Below are positions 14,585 through 22,696 of a stretch of DNA of 64,000 nucleotides, in pieces. Both the position numbers and the translations under genes were made by a program. The DNA comes from Kiritimatiellia bacterium (GTDB lineage Bacteria; Verrucomicrobiota; Kiritimatiellia; JAAZAB01), in assembly GCA_028718125.1 (NCBI GenBank), contig JAQUMN010000010.1:1-64000 (forward strand), written 5' to 3'. The number at the start of each line of letters is the position of its first letter. Position 1 is the first letter of the stretch. The notes beneath the pieces are model-generated. The model was not told the origin of the DNA, searched no databases, and saw only the letters and a list, made by a program, of their open reading frames with translations.

Positions 14585-17199
14585 TGAAATACCTGGTTAA
14601 AAAATTATGCGCGGTCGTGGTCGCTCTTCTGATTTTAGGAGCCCTTCCCCGCACCGGCTTTGCGGCCGTAACTGTTCATATTTGGCTCGATATTGTCACC
14701 AATTATCCGGGTATAACATATGCCGCAGCAAGAGCAGGAGTTCAATCCATTCTTCCGGATGGCTCTCGCTGGGGTGTTGTTGGCTGGCGTGCCACAACAA
14801 ATCTGTCTGGCTCGGCATTCTGTAATTATCCCGGCGGCCAACCCTATTGCACTGAGGGAACATACGTCATCGATCTGACGACGCGGACTAATTATTATGT
14901 TCCAGTTCAGCCAGTTGTTAACTTCATCACAGACACGAATTTCTACTATTATTACATTCCCTTTTCAAACACGCTTTCGATAATGGCGTCTGAGCCAGTC
15001 GAATGGCTATTGACGGGGCCAGCCTCATTTGCAAACTCGACGGCCTATCGGACATCCGGCTCGAACTCTATGAATCTCGTTGCCGTGCCGACCGGTACAT
15101 ATTCCGTGACCCTCCCGACGGTGCGCGGCTACGCCACGCCGACAACTCTGACAACCAACATCACCGGGGCAAGTCCTCTGGTTAATACGCTTGCTCTGAA
15201 TTATCTCGCATATTCCAATAGCCTTGCCGTCACCGTGTCCGGCATCGCAAGCGGGTCCAACTGTGCCTGGACCTTGACGGGGCCGGCGGATTTTACGAAT
15301 GCCGTGAGCTTCGGCACGACCTTCACCAACTCATTCACCGTGACCGGCATCCCGACTGGGCTCTACACAATTACGTTCCCGGCCGTTGTCGGCTACACCG
15401 CGCCGGCCACGGCCTCCACCAACATCACCGGCGCAAGTCCGGCGATAAATAGCCTGACTGGTTTATATGCGTCTGTCATCTGGGGAACAAACACAAGTAC
15501 GAATACGCCCGCTACGAATTTCCCGGCATACACCAATGCCATCACGCTCATGGTGGATACCAATGGTCATTTCATGACGCCCAGCGCGGCAAAAATCATT
15601 GCGGCGAATGGCCTTTTGACTAATGGCGCGGTAGGCCCCCAAGGTCCTGCCGGGCCAGCGGGAGCCCAGGGGTCACAAGGATTGCCGGGGTCAAACGGCT
15701 TGGACGGCGCAGTCGGCCCTCAAGGTCCAGCAGGACCAGCGGGATCGAACGGTGTTGATGGGGTGCAAGGCCCACAGGGCCCAGCAGGAACGAATGGGGC
15801 GGATGGGGCAACCGGTCCTCAAGGACCGCCAGGAACAAATGGGGCAGCCGGCGCGGTCGGTCCTCAAGGGCCTCCTGGATCAAATGGGGTGGATGGTGCG
15901 CAAGGGCCTCCAGGTAGTAATGGCGTTGATGGAGCCATCGGTCCTGCGGGACCGGCCGGGAGCAATGGTGTTGACGGAGCAGTAGGTCCACAAGGCCCTG
16001 CGGGTACGAATGGCGCGGATGGCGCACAGGGGCCTCCAGGCAGCAATGGTGTCGATGGAGCCACCGGCCCTGCGGGACCGGCCGGGAGCAATGGCGTTGA
16101 TGGGGCAGTCGGTCCGCAAGGACCACCGGGAACGAATGGCACTGATGGCGCACAAGGCCCGCCTGGGACAAACGGAACTGATGGACAGGCGGCCACGATT
16201 GCAATTGCCTGGACATCGAACGGAGTTCCGGGAAGTGCGGCGAGTGTGGCAAACCTTGGGACCGAGAACGCGGCTGTCTTTGGATTTGTCATTCCGGCGG
16301 GAAGCAACGGCATACAGGGGATTCAAGGTCCAGCAGGTTCAAATGGAGCCGATGGCGCTGTCGGCCCGCAGGGTCCCGCCGGGCCGAACGGAACAAATGG
16401 AGCAGATGGGGCGGTCGGCCCCCAAGGACCAGCCGGGTCCAATGGAGTCGATGGGGCACAGGGGCCTCCAGGCAGCAACGGCGTCGATGGCGCAGTTGGG
16501 CCGCAAGGACCGGCAGGTTCCGTAACCAATCAGATCATGGCAGTCAACGGCGTGCTCTACACGATCACCAACACACCGGCAGCCGGGAATGTTTTGAAAT
16601 TCGATCCCTCAACCAGCAATGCCTGGTTTGCGCTTGATAATTCCGAAGGCACAAATAACGTGCAAAAATCCGGCGATATCATGACCGGTCCATTGACCAA
16701 TAACGCGGGTATCTACGGGAATGGAATTGGAATAACGAATATGCCTGCGGGCATTTGGGATACAGCTCCTTCCTATTTCACAAATTGGCCGTCGTGGACC
16801 AATAATATGGGGACAAATGCCTTTGGATACATCGTTTACCTTTCGACAAATGGAATTTGGCAGATGGCTGATGCAGACTGGCAATATGGCGGCTGGGATC
16901 CAATTTATAATATGTTGGGCCTGGTAATGAACACCAACGCATTGAATGGCGTGCTCCGTAAAGGAGTCTTCGTCTATCCCGGCGGTATTCTCTCCACCAT
17001 GGGTGTGTTTTCATTGAAAATTGGTCAACCTGTTTATCTTTCTTACGATCTCTATAACGCCGGAATGATCACGCAAACCAAATCGACGCAATCGGATAAA
17101 TTCCAACGGTTTCTTGGGTATGCCTTGACAACCAATACAATATATTTCGATCCGTGCGGAACCCCATTCAATCCACCGCCACCCTTAAATCCGGAGTAA
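14584..17199 (+). CDS. Collagen-like tail fibre/surface protein with signal peptide
   Basis: 871 aa. Residues 1-28 form a Sec signal peptide ending T-G-F-A-A. Residues ~130-300 hold repeated beta modules, with N-I-T-G-A-S-P-L-V-N-T-L and N-I-T-G-A-S-P-A-I-N-S-L closing two of them. Residues ~348-645 are Gly-X-Y triplets (G-P-Q-G-P-A-G, G-S-N-G-V-D-G), broken once at ~533-575 by a non-collagen insert. The last ~225 residues form a globular domain rich in N, W and Y, likely trimerising or receptor-binding. Collagen repeats are common in phage fibres, but the signal peptide argues for export by the host. It is the largest protein of the module. Confidence 0.7.
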   Translation: MKYLVKKLCAVVVALLILGALPRTGFAAVTVHIWLDIVTNYPGITYAAARAGVQSILPDGSRWGVVGWRATTNLSGSAFCNYPGGQPYCTEGTYVIDLTTRTNYYVPVQPVVNFITDTNFYYYYIPFSNTLSIMASEPVEWLLTGPASFANSTAYRTSGSNSMNLVAVPTGTYSVTLPTVRGYATPTTLTTNITGASPLVNTLALNYLAYSNSLAVTVSGIASGSNCAWTLTGPADFTNAVSFGTTFTNSFTVTGIPTGLYTITFPAVVGYTAPATASTNITGASPAINSLTGLYASVIWGTNTSTNTPATNFPAYTNAITLMVDTNGHFMTPSAAKIIAANGLLTNGAVGPQGPAGPAGAQGSQGLPGSNGLDGAVGPQGPAGPAGSNGVDGVQGPQGPAGTNGADGATGPQGPPGTNGAAGAVGPQGPPGSNGVDGAQGPPGSNGVDGAIGPAGPAGSNGVDGAVGPQGPAGTNGADGAQGPPGSNGVDGATGPAGPAGSNGVDGAVGPQGPPGTNGTDGAQGPPGTNGTDGQAATIAIAWTSNGVPGSAASVANLGTENAAVFGFVIPAGSNGIQGIQGPAGSNGADGAVGPQGPAGPNGTNGADGAVGPQGPAGSNGVDGAQGPPGSNGVDGAVGPQGPAGSVTNQIMAVNGVLYTITNTPAAGNVLKFDPSTSNAWFALDNSEGTNNVQKSGDIMTGPLTNNAGIYGNGIGITNMPAGIWDTAPSYFTNWPSWTNNMGTNAFGYIVYLSTNGIWQMADADWQYGGWDPIYNMLGLVMNTNALNGVLRKGVFVYPGGILSTMGVFSLKIGQPVYLSYDLYNAGMITQTKSTQSDKFQRFLGYALTTNTIYFDPCGTPFNPPPPLNPE

Positions 17200-17200
17200 T

Positions 17201-17449
17201 ATGCAAGATGACATGACATTGGATATGGTGATCGAAGAAGGGGCCAGGTGCCGCGAAATTGTCGAAGGCGCGGATTTTGCCGCCTGCCCGCCTGAAATGA
17301 AGCGCGTGTATTTGTTCCTGATCAACTCATCTCTTGCCAATATCAAGCAACGCAGAGCGTTCGGGCTGACTCATTTTCTTTCGGGCGGCATAGGCGCGGC
17401 GCTTATGGCGGGCGCAGATTTTTATGCGAGATACAAGGGGTGGAAGTAA
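17201..17449 (+). CDS. Small phage protein, possible lysis/membrane-associated
   Basis: 82 aa, starting one base after the fibre gene. The N-terminal half is acidic-helical. The C-terminal segment H-F-L-S-G-G-I-G-A-A-L-M-A-G-A is only weakly hydrophobic and could be one short membrane helix. Its TAATG overlap with the next gene and the end-of-module position fit a lysis cassette. No family recognised. Confidence 0.45.
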   Translation: MQDDMTLDMVIEEGARCREIVEGADFAACPPEMKRVYLFLINSSLANIKQRRAFGLTHFLSGGIGAALMAGADFYARYKGWK

Positions 17450-17898
17450 TGAATCCGCTAAATCAGGCAAAGCCCGACGCGGCTGATCATGCCCATTTGA
17501 TCGGTGAACTCCTGGATGAGGTCAAGCTGCGCAAGATCGTGCGCAAGGTAATCGAGGCGGCATACGCAGCCGGCTACGAGAAGCACAGCGACGGCATCAC
17601 GCTCATGCCGCAACTTGAGTTTGTGTCATTCCGTATGAAGCACCCGGCCGGCGTAGGGCATGACTGGCTCTATTATATGGGTTGCGCCAATCCCTTCTTG
17701 CCTGACGGGGTCAAAGGCGACTGGGCGGCCAGGCTATGGGCGGATAACTGGTTCCGCGACGCCCTGATTGATTTCGGTCATCCCATCCGGGCGCGTATCT
17801 GGTGGCTGGGCCTGCGCCTTGGCGCCTGGTACGGCTGGCGCTGCCATCGGCTCAAGAATCATCCAGGAACGATTAAAACCCATGCGGAGGGGTGCTGA
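17449..17898 (+). CDS. DUF1353-like phage protein
   Basis: 149 aa from ATG 17449 (TAATG overlap). The segment G-V-G-H-D-W-L-Y-Y-M-G, then W-F-R-D-A-L-I-D-F-G and A-R-I-W-W-L-G-L-R-L-G, follows the pattern of DUF1353, a short phage family with an invariant H-D-x-L-Y centre, usually located near tail or lysis genes. The His-Asp pair could be catalytic; activity is unknown. The extended N-terminal 50 residues are helical. Confidence 0.6.
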   Translation: MNPLNQAKPDAADHAHLIGELLDEVKLRKIVRKVIEAAYAAGYEKHSDGITLMPQLEFVSFRMKHPAGVGHDWLYYMGCANPFLPDGVKGDWAARLWADNWFRDALIDFGHPIRARIWWLGLRLGAWYGWRCHRLKNHPGTIKTHAEGC

Positions 17899-17899
17899 T

Positions 17900-18079
17900 A
17901 TGACCAACAACATCATGGAGGCTTTGAATATCGGGTTGGAGGCCGCTGGCGCATTGCCCTGGCAGGTTCAGCTTGGCATGGCCGCCGGCGGCGTCCTAAT
18001 CGGAATCATCGGCAGCGTCATCGGCTGGTTCGGGCACAAAAGAAAGTCTCATAAGGTCGGATCGGAGCCAGCCAAGTGA
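17900..18079 (+). CDS. 59-aa single-span membrane protein, possible holin
   Basis: 59 aa; GGAGG lies 9 bases before ATG 17900. A Gly-rich hydrophobic helix (G-M-A-A-G-G-V-L-I-G-I-I-G-S-V-I-G-W) is followed by a short basic tail (H-K-R-K-S-H-K). Size, topology and place at the very end of the phage genome suggest a holin or spanin-like lysis protein. Confidence 0.5.
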   Translation: MTNNIMEALNIGLEAAGALPWQVQLGMAAGGVLIGIIGSVIGWFGHKRKSHKVGSEPAK

Positions 18080-18116
18080 ATATTTTTTCTTTCAAAAATA
18101 TCATCGAAAGGAAATT

Positions 18117-18226
18117 TGTGGGTGCTTGTGGGTGCTTTTATATTTTTCTGAACCCCAGACCGTCTACGATTGAACCCCCATTTTGAATTTTGTGGGTGCG
18201 TTTGTGGGTGCTTTTGGGCACCCAAA
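18117..18226 (+). repeat. Direct repeats TGTGGGTGC beside the attachment site
   Basis: Four copies of TGTGGGTGC start at 18117, 18127, 18191 and 18203; the last runs into the palindrome TTTTGGGCACCCAAAA. They lie between the last phage gene and the tRNA gene. Their position fits arm-type binding sites of a tyrosine integrase. The rest of 18080-18269 holds nothing else I can name. Confidence 0.4.
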
Positions 18227-18269
18227 ATCAACCAGAATCAACCTGAAGCACTTTTAGGGCCGGAAAGCA

Positions 18270-18306
18270 AAAAGCCTCATATTCATCAATGAATACAAGG
18301 CTTTTT
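18270..18306. terminator. Bidirectional intrinsic terminator at prophage end
   Basis: AAAAGCCT and AGGCTTTT pair around a ~20-base loop; T-runs follow on the plus strand and, reading the other way, on the minus strand. It can end phage transcription and the tRNA-Pro transcript. Confidence 0.65.
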
Positions 18307-18321
18307 TACTAATAAAAGGGG

Positions 18322-18395
18322 TCGGGGCGAGGAGATTTGAACTCCTGACCTTTTGCACCCCAAGCAAACGCGCTACCAGTCTGCGCTACGCCCCG
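18322..18395 (-). tRNA. tRNA-Pro (anticodon GGG), likely prophage attachment site
   Basis: On the minus strand a full cloverleaf is visible: acceptor CGGGGCG/CGCCCCG, D-arm with AGACTGGTAG, anticodon stem TTTGC/GCAAA with loop TTGGGGT (anticodon GGG), and T-arm with GTTCAAATC. CCA is not encoded. Its 3' end faces the prophage, as usual for integration into a tRNA gene. The other att copy would be left of the window. Confidence 0.9.
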
Positions 18396-18535
18396 AAAAA
18401 AGCGGTATGAAATCAGATGGGGTTTTATTGAATTGATGAGAACGCTATCATGGTCTCGTTGCGCTGTCAATGGCATCTCCAATCTCCCTGGCTTGATCGC
18501 CATGACGGCACAATCTGCTATTGCACCTGTTCGTC

Positions 18536-18570
18536 TTGCTATACAAGCTTGAATACTGTAATAAGTATTC
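18536..18570 (+). promoter_or_regulatory. Promoter with palindromic operator before the DUF1846 gene
   Basis: TTGCTA (18536-18541) and TAATAA (18559-18564) are 17 bases apart. The -10 box sits in the centre of a perfect inverted repeat, GAATACT-GTAATA-AGTATTC (18551-18570). A dimeric repressor bound there would block RNA polymerase. Confidence 0.55.
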
Positions 18571-18603
18571 ATCTATTTTATTTCACCCACACGGAGACGC
18601 ACG

Positions 18604-20121
18604 ATGCCGACAAAGAATGGTTTTGACAACGACCGCTACTTGCGCGAGCAGACGCAGGCCATCCTGGAGCGCGTGCACCGGTTCGGCAACAAGCTCTACC
18701 TTGAGTTCGGCGGCAAACTGCTCTTCGACTATCACGCGGCGCGGGTCCTGCCCGGCTACGACCCGAATGTCAAGATGCGGCTTTTAAAACAACTCCAGGA
18801 CCAGGCCGATATTGTCCTCTGTATTTACGCCGGTGATATCGAGCGCAAGAAAATGCGGGCTGATTTCGGTATCTCTTATGACTCCGATGCGCTGAAACTT
18901 ATTGACGATATCCGCGAGTGGGGCATTGACGTACTGGCCGTAGTGATTACCCGCTTTGACAACCAGCCCGCCGCCAAGGCGTTCCGGGACAAGCTGGAGC
19001 GGCGCAATGTCAGGGTGTATTGCCACCGGGCCACCCGAGGCTATCCGACCAATGTGGACGTGATTGTCAGTTCGGAAGGCTACGGGGCCAACGCCTACAT
19101 CGAAACCCACAAGCCGCTGGTGGTCGTCACGGGCCCCGGCCCGGGCAGCGGCAAACTGGCCACCTGCCTGAGCCAGCTTTATCATGATCACACCCAGGGT
19201 CGCCAGGCCGGTTACGCCAAGTTCGAGACCTTTCCCATCTGGAACCTGCCGCTCAAGCATCCGGTCAACGTGGCCTACGAGGCGGCCACGGCCGATCTGC
19301 GGGACATTAACCTGATTGATCCTTTCCACATGGAGGCCTACCAGACCACGTCCGTGAATTACAACCGGGATGTCGAGGCGTTTCCCCTGCTGAAGGCCAT
19401 TTGGGAACGGATCCTCACCCAGGATGCGATTTACAAGTCGCCCACGGACATGGGCGTCAACCGAGCGGGATTCGGGATTGTGGATGACGAGGCCGTGCGG
19501 GAGGCGGCGCGGCAGGAAATTATCCGCCGTTATTTCCGTTACGCCTGCGAATACGCCATGGGACTGACCGACCGCGAAACCGTGACCAGGAGCGAGATAC
19601 TAATGCGGGAGGTTGGCGTGCGCCCCGAGGCCCGGCGCGTAGTAGCCCCGGCGCGGCGGGCAGCCGCAGAAGCCCAGCAGACCGGCAAAGGCAATGAGGG
19701 CATTTACTGCGGCGCCGCCATCGAACTGCCCGACGGCACCATCGTGACGGGAAAAAATTCGCCTCTCATGCACGCCGCCTCTAGCGTGATCCTGAACGCC
19801 ATAAAACAGCAGGCGGAAATCCCGGACAAAATCCATTTGCTCTCCGCCACCATCATGCAGTCCATCGGCGCCTTTAAGCGCGACATCCTGCAACGCAAAG
19901 CCGAAAGTCTGAACTTGGAGGAAACGCTCATAGCGCTCAGCATCAGTTCCACGACCAACCCCGCGGCACAGATGGCCATGGAAAAGCTGAAAGAACTGCG
20001 CGGAGCCGAAATTCACATGACCCATATACCGGCCCCGGGTGATGAAGCCGGCCTGCGGCGGCTGGGCGTCAACCTGACCAGCGACCCGACCTTTGCCACG
20101 CGGAATTTATTTCTGGCGTAA
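18604..20121 (+). CDS. DUF1846 family protein
   Basis: 505 aa, normal full length for DUF1846 proteins of anaerobes and Firmicutes. It is cytoplasmic, with no signal or membrane segments. The N-terminal part has F-G-G-K-L-L-F-D-Y-H-A-A-R-V-L-P-G. A later loop V-V-V-T-G-P-G-P-G-S-G-K-L-A-T-C resembles a P-loop, followed by T-S-V-N-Y-N-R-D-V-E-A-F-P. ATP binding or kinase-like activity is suggested by the loop; the reaction is unknown to me. GGAGACGC precedes the ATG. It has its own promoter and operator and is convergent with comEC. Confidence 0.85.
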   Translation: MPTKNGFDNDRYLREQTQAILERVHRFGNKLYLEFGGKLLFDYHAARVLPGYDPNVKMRLLKQLQDQADIVLCIYAGDIERKKMRADFGISYDSDALKLIDDIREWGIDVLAVVITRFDNQPAAKAFRDKLERRNVRVYCHRATRGYPTNVDVIVSSEGYGANAYIETHKPLVVVTGPGPGSGKLATCLSQLYHDHTQGRQAGYAKFETFPIWNLPLKHPVNVAYEAATADLRDINLIDPFHMEAYQTTSVNYNRDVEAFPLLKAIWERILTQDAIYKSPTDMGVNRAGFGIVDDEAVREAARQEIIRRYFRYACEYAMGLTDRETVTRSEILMREVGVRPEARRVVAPARRAAAEAQQTGKGNEGIYCGAAIELPDGTIVTGKNSPLMHAASSVILNAIKQQAEIPDKIHLLSATIMQSIGAFKRDILQRKAESLNLEETLIALSISSTTNPAAQMAMEKLKELRGAEIHMTHIPAPGDEAGLRRLGVNLTSDPTFATRNLFLA

Positions 20122-20142
20122 AGAGCGAGAGGTCTGATGGAT

Positions 20143-22674
20143 TCAACGATTCTTCAGCGGCTCCACACGAAAATCCGATTCGGTCAGAAAAACCCGCGCG
20201 CCTTGACCCGGGGTCAAACCTATCGCTGAGATGCCGTTCGCACTGCCGGTGTCCGGCATCACCTCGCCCGGCTCCACGCATCGGATGTGCAAAGTTAGCG
20301 GCATGCCGGGCGGAGTTTGGTGCTCAACCGTCACCATATCAGGAGAGTCCTGACCGGGCATAGCCCTACCCCGGCCTGGGTGCAGGCCCCTGCCGAGGTT
20401 TCGGCCCCAGGCAATCTTTATGGCGGTATCACTGCATTTAACCAGAAACTTGTTGGAACCGGCTTGATATTGACAGTCTATGTTACCGCGCCAGGCACCC
20501 CATGCACCATTGGAAAGCACCCGGACCGGAACACTGCGATCGCGCGCCGTAGCGAGTACCTGTTGGAAAAAGGGCGAACGTGAATTGGTCGTCACGCACC
20601 AGATTTCCTTGACGCGGAAAGTGGCCAATATATCCAGCGCCCCGCCGGCGTGATGTTCATCCGCCGCTGGCAGAACCAGCGCGGATAAACGATCGACACC
20701 CTGCTGCCGCAGTTTTTGCGCCACGCGCCGCCCATAGAACCGCGAGCCGGCGTGGACCAGCATGGGAGCCGTCCCCGGCGCCTTGATCAGACAGACGGGG
20801 ATTTCACCAATATTGATTATATCGGCAGTCACCCGGTTCCAGTTCAGGATCACATTGCCGAGGAAAGCAACGACTAAAATAACCGGTCCCAGCAGCCAGA
20901 GTCTACGCCGGCCCCAGCCGAGGTGTCGGCCCCAGCCTGAATGCAGGCCCCAGCCCGGGAGCCAAGCCAGGAGGCTCCCAAACCACACGAGCACGGCCCA
21001 AACCGGCGGCGAGGCCACAAAGAAATGGCCCCATGGAATCCGGGCCATTAAATCGGTTACGAAGAGCAGGAACGAGACCAGCACCACGTTGGCAAAGTTA
21101 AACACTTCACCCAGCCACGGCAGGCATAACCCGCACAAAATCGCCAGGCAGCCGGCCAACAGAACCAACGTACTGACGGGAATGACAATCAGGTTGGCCA
21201 GCAAGGCCACGGGCGAAACCAGGTTGAACCAGCGGGCAATGAGCGGCGTCGAAACGGCCCAAGCCGCCAAGGAAGAGACCAGCAATAGGGCACCGAAGCG
21301 TACAATGTTGCGCCAGAACTGAACGGACGGACGTTCCGGTTCCAGGCGCCAAGGGTCCGGCATGAGCCAGGGCTCCACCGATTTCAGTATCGGCGGACAG
21401 AAAACAATCAGACCGGCCACTACACCGAACGACAGCAGAAATCCGTAATCGAACAGTTGGAACGGATCCACGGCCAGAATCAGGATAGCCGCCAGGGCCA
21501 TGGCGGAGGGCAAATCGGTTTTGCGATGGAGCAAGGGGCCCAGGAAAACCAGGAGCGCCATCAAACAACCACGCACGGCGCTGGAGCTCAATCCCGTGGA
21601 GAGCGTAAAGACAATTAATACCGGCGCCACGTAGAGGAACCATTTCACCCGGCATACCCGCTGGGCCTGGAGCACCACGATGATGAACAAGGCCAAAATG
21701 GCGACGTGCTGGCCGGAAATGGCGAAAATGTGGTAGGTCCCCGTAGCAATAAAATCGCTGCGGAGCTTGTCCGGCAATTCCTGCCGATAACCCAGTAATA
21801 AAGCCTGCAAGAGCCCCACGACTTCAGGGCGATGCTCAATCCCCAGCGTCAGGCAATTGGCCGCCTTCCGCCGTCCCTGTAAACACCAAGCCTTAAGCGG
21901 CACGCCCTGATCTTCCGCCAGGCAAACGCCGGAGGCCGGGTCAGCAGCAAAGGAATGCCGGTTCTTAATCCATTCTAGGACGGGACGCGAAGCTCCCCGC
22001 GGCAAGCCGCGGGGCAGCTTGGCGAAGGAAGGCAAATCCGGGAAGCGGGCGTTATCCACGAGCACACCGGCCAGGCGCCAGCGCTCGCCATAGTGCGGCG
22101 ACCGGCTGCCCGGCTGATCGCGCAAGCTGACCTGAACCGTGCCGCGCGCCGTCTGCCAGGACGATAGGCGGTGGATCGCTTCCACACGCAGCGGGAAATC
22201 CCATGTGCGCCTGGTTCCATCCCTCGCCACCCGCAAAAATGGATCATCCATGATAACGCCGGATAGCTCCACCCCTTCGCGCGGCTGATCCATTAGCGCC
22301 GCCAACTCGCGGCCGGAGGGCGCATGCAGACTCAGGGCCACAGTAAACCAGGCAGTCAACAAAATCGCCAAGTGCAGTGAAAACAGGCTGAGGGCGGAAC
22401 AGACGCCAGACGACGGACGCCAGACAACAGCCCGGAGAGGGCGGAAGGCGGATGACAAACGGCTGAAGGCCGACGGTGGCGCAAATACCGGCAGGCACCG
22501 TTCCGCCCAATTCCCCGCCAACGATAACATTAGCGCCGATACAGCTGACAGGAAAAGAGTGCGCGGCGCAAAACCGGAGACGCAAACACCGAAAGCGATC
22601 CCCAGGATACAGCACGCAGCCAAGCCCAACAGCGGACGGCGCGGGATGAACTGACTGGGGTATTGCGCAGGCAT
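20143..22674 (-). CDS. comEC: ComEC/Rec2 DNA-uptake channel protein
   Basis: 843 aa. N-terminal hydrophobic helices and an OB-like domain (DUF4131 region, ~120-260) precede the polytopic competence domain (F-A-I-S-G-Q-H-V-A-I-L, ~320-345, and S-S-A-V-R-G-C-L-M-A-L-L). The C-terminal ~200 residues correspond to the metallo-beta-lactamase-like domain. The usual S-H-x-D-x-D-H-x-G-G zinc motif is replaced by L-P-A-A-D-E-H-H-A-G-G, so nuclease activity is doubtful. The protein would form the inner-membrane channel for single-stranded DNA in transformation. No other competence genes are in view. Confidence 0.88.
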   Translation of the reverse strand: MPAQYPSQFIPRRPLLGLAACCILGIAFGVCVSGFAPRTLFLSAVSALMLSLAGNWAERCLPVFAPPSAFSRLSSAFRPLRAVVWRPSSGVCSALSLFSLHLAILLTAWFTVALSLHAPSGRELAALMDQPREGVELSGVIMDDPFLRVARDGTRRTWDFPLRVEAIHRLSSWQTARGTVQVSLRDQPGSRSPHYGERWRLAGVLVDNARFPDLPSFAKLPRGLPRGASRPVLEWIKNRHSFAADPASGVCLAEDQGVPLKAWCLQGRRKAANCLTLGIEHRPEVVGLLQALLLGYRQELPDKLRSDFIATGTYHIFAISGQHVAILALFIIVVLQAQRVCRVKWFLYVAPVLIVFTLSTGLSSSAVRGCLMALLVFLGPLLHRKTDLPSAMALAAILILAVDPFQLFDYGFLLSFGVVAGLIVFCPPILKSVEPWLMPDPWRLEPERPSVQFWRNIVRFGALLLVSSLAAWAVSTPLIARWFNLVSPVALLANLIVIPVSTLVLLAGCLAILCGLCLPWLGEVFNFANVVLVSFLLFVTDLMARIPWGHFFVASPPVWAVLVWFGSLLAWLPGWGLHSGWGRHLGWGRRRLWLLGPVILVVAFLGNVILNWNRVTADIINIGEIPVCLIKAPGTAPMLVHAGSRFYGRRVAQKLRQQGVDRLSALVLPAADEHHAGGALDILATFRVKEIWCVTTNSRSPFFQQVLATARDRSVPVRVLSNGAWGAWRGNIDCQYQAGSNKFLVKCSDTAIKIAWGRNLGRGLHPGRGRAMPGQDSPDMVTVEHQTPPGMPLTLHIRCVEPGEVMPDTGSANGISAIGLTPGQGARVFLTESDFRVEPLKNR

Positions 22675-22696
22675 ACAATCCCCGCTGACGATAAAA

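Noticed and set aside
15620-16529. Repetitive DNA and long reverse-strand frames that might suggest a CRISPR array or another gene
   Set aside because: The repeats are Gly-X-Y codons of the collagen-like protein; spacing is 9 bases and variable, and reverse frames are its shadow.
14584-17199. Diversity-generating retroelement variable region in the fibre gene
   Set aside because: No reverse transcriptase and no template repeat of the fibre 3' end are visible in the window.
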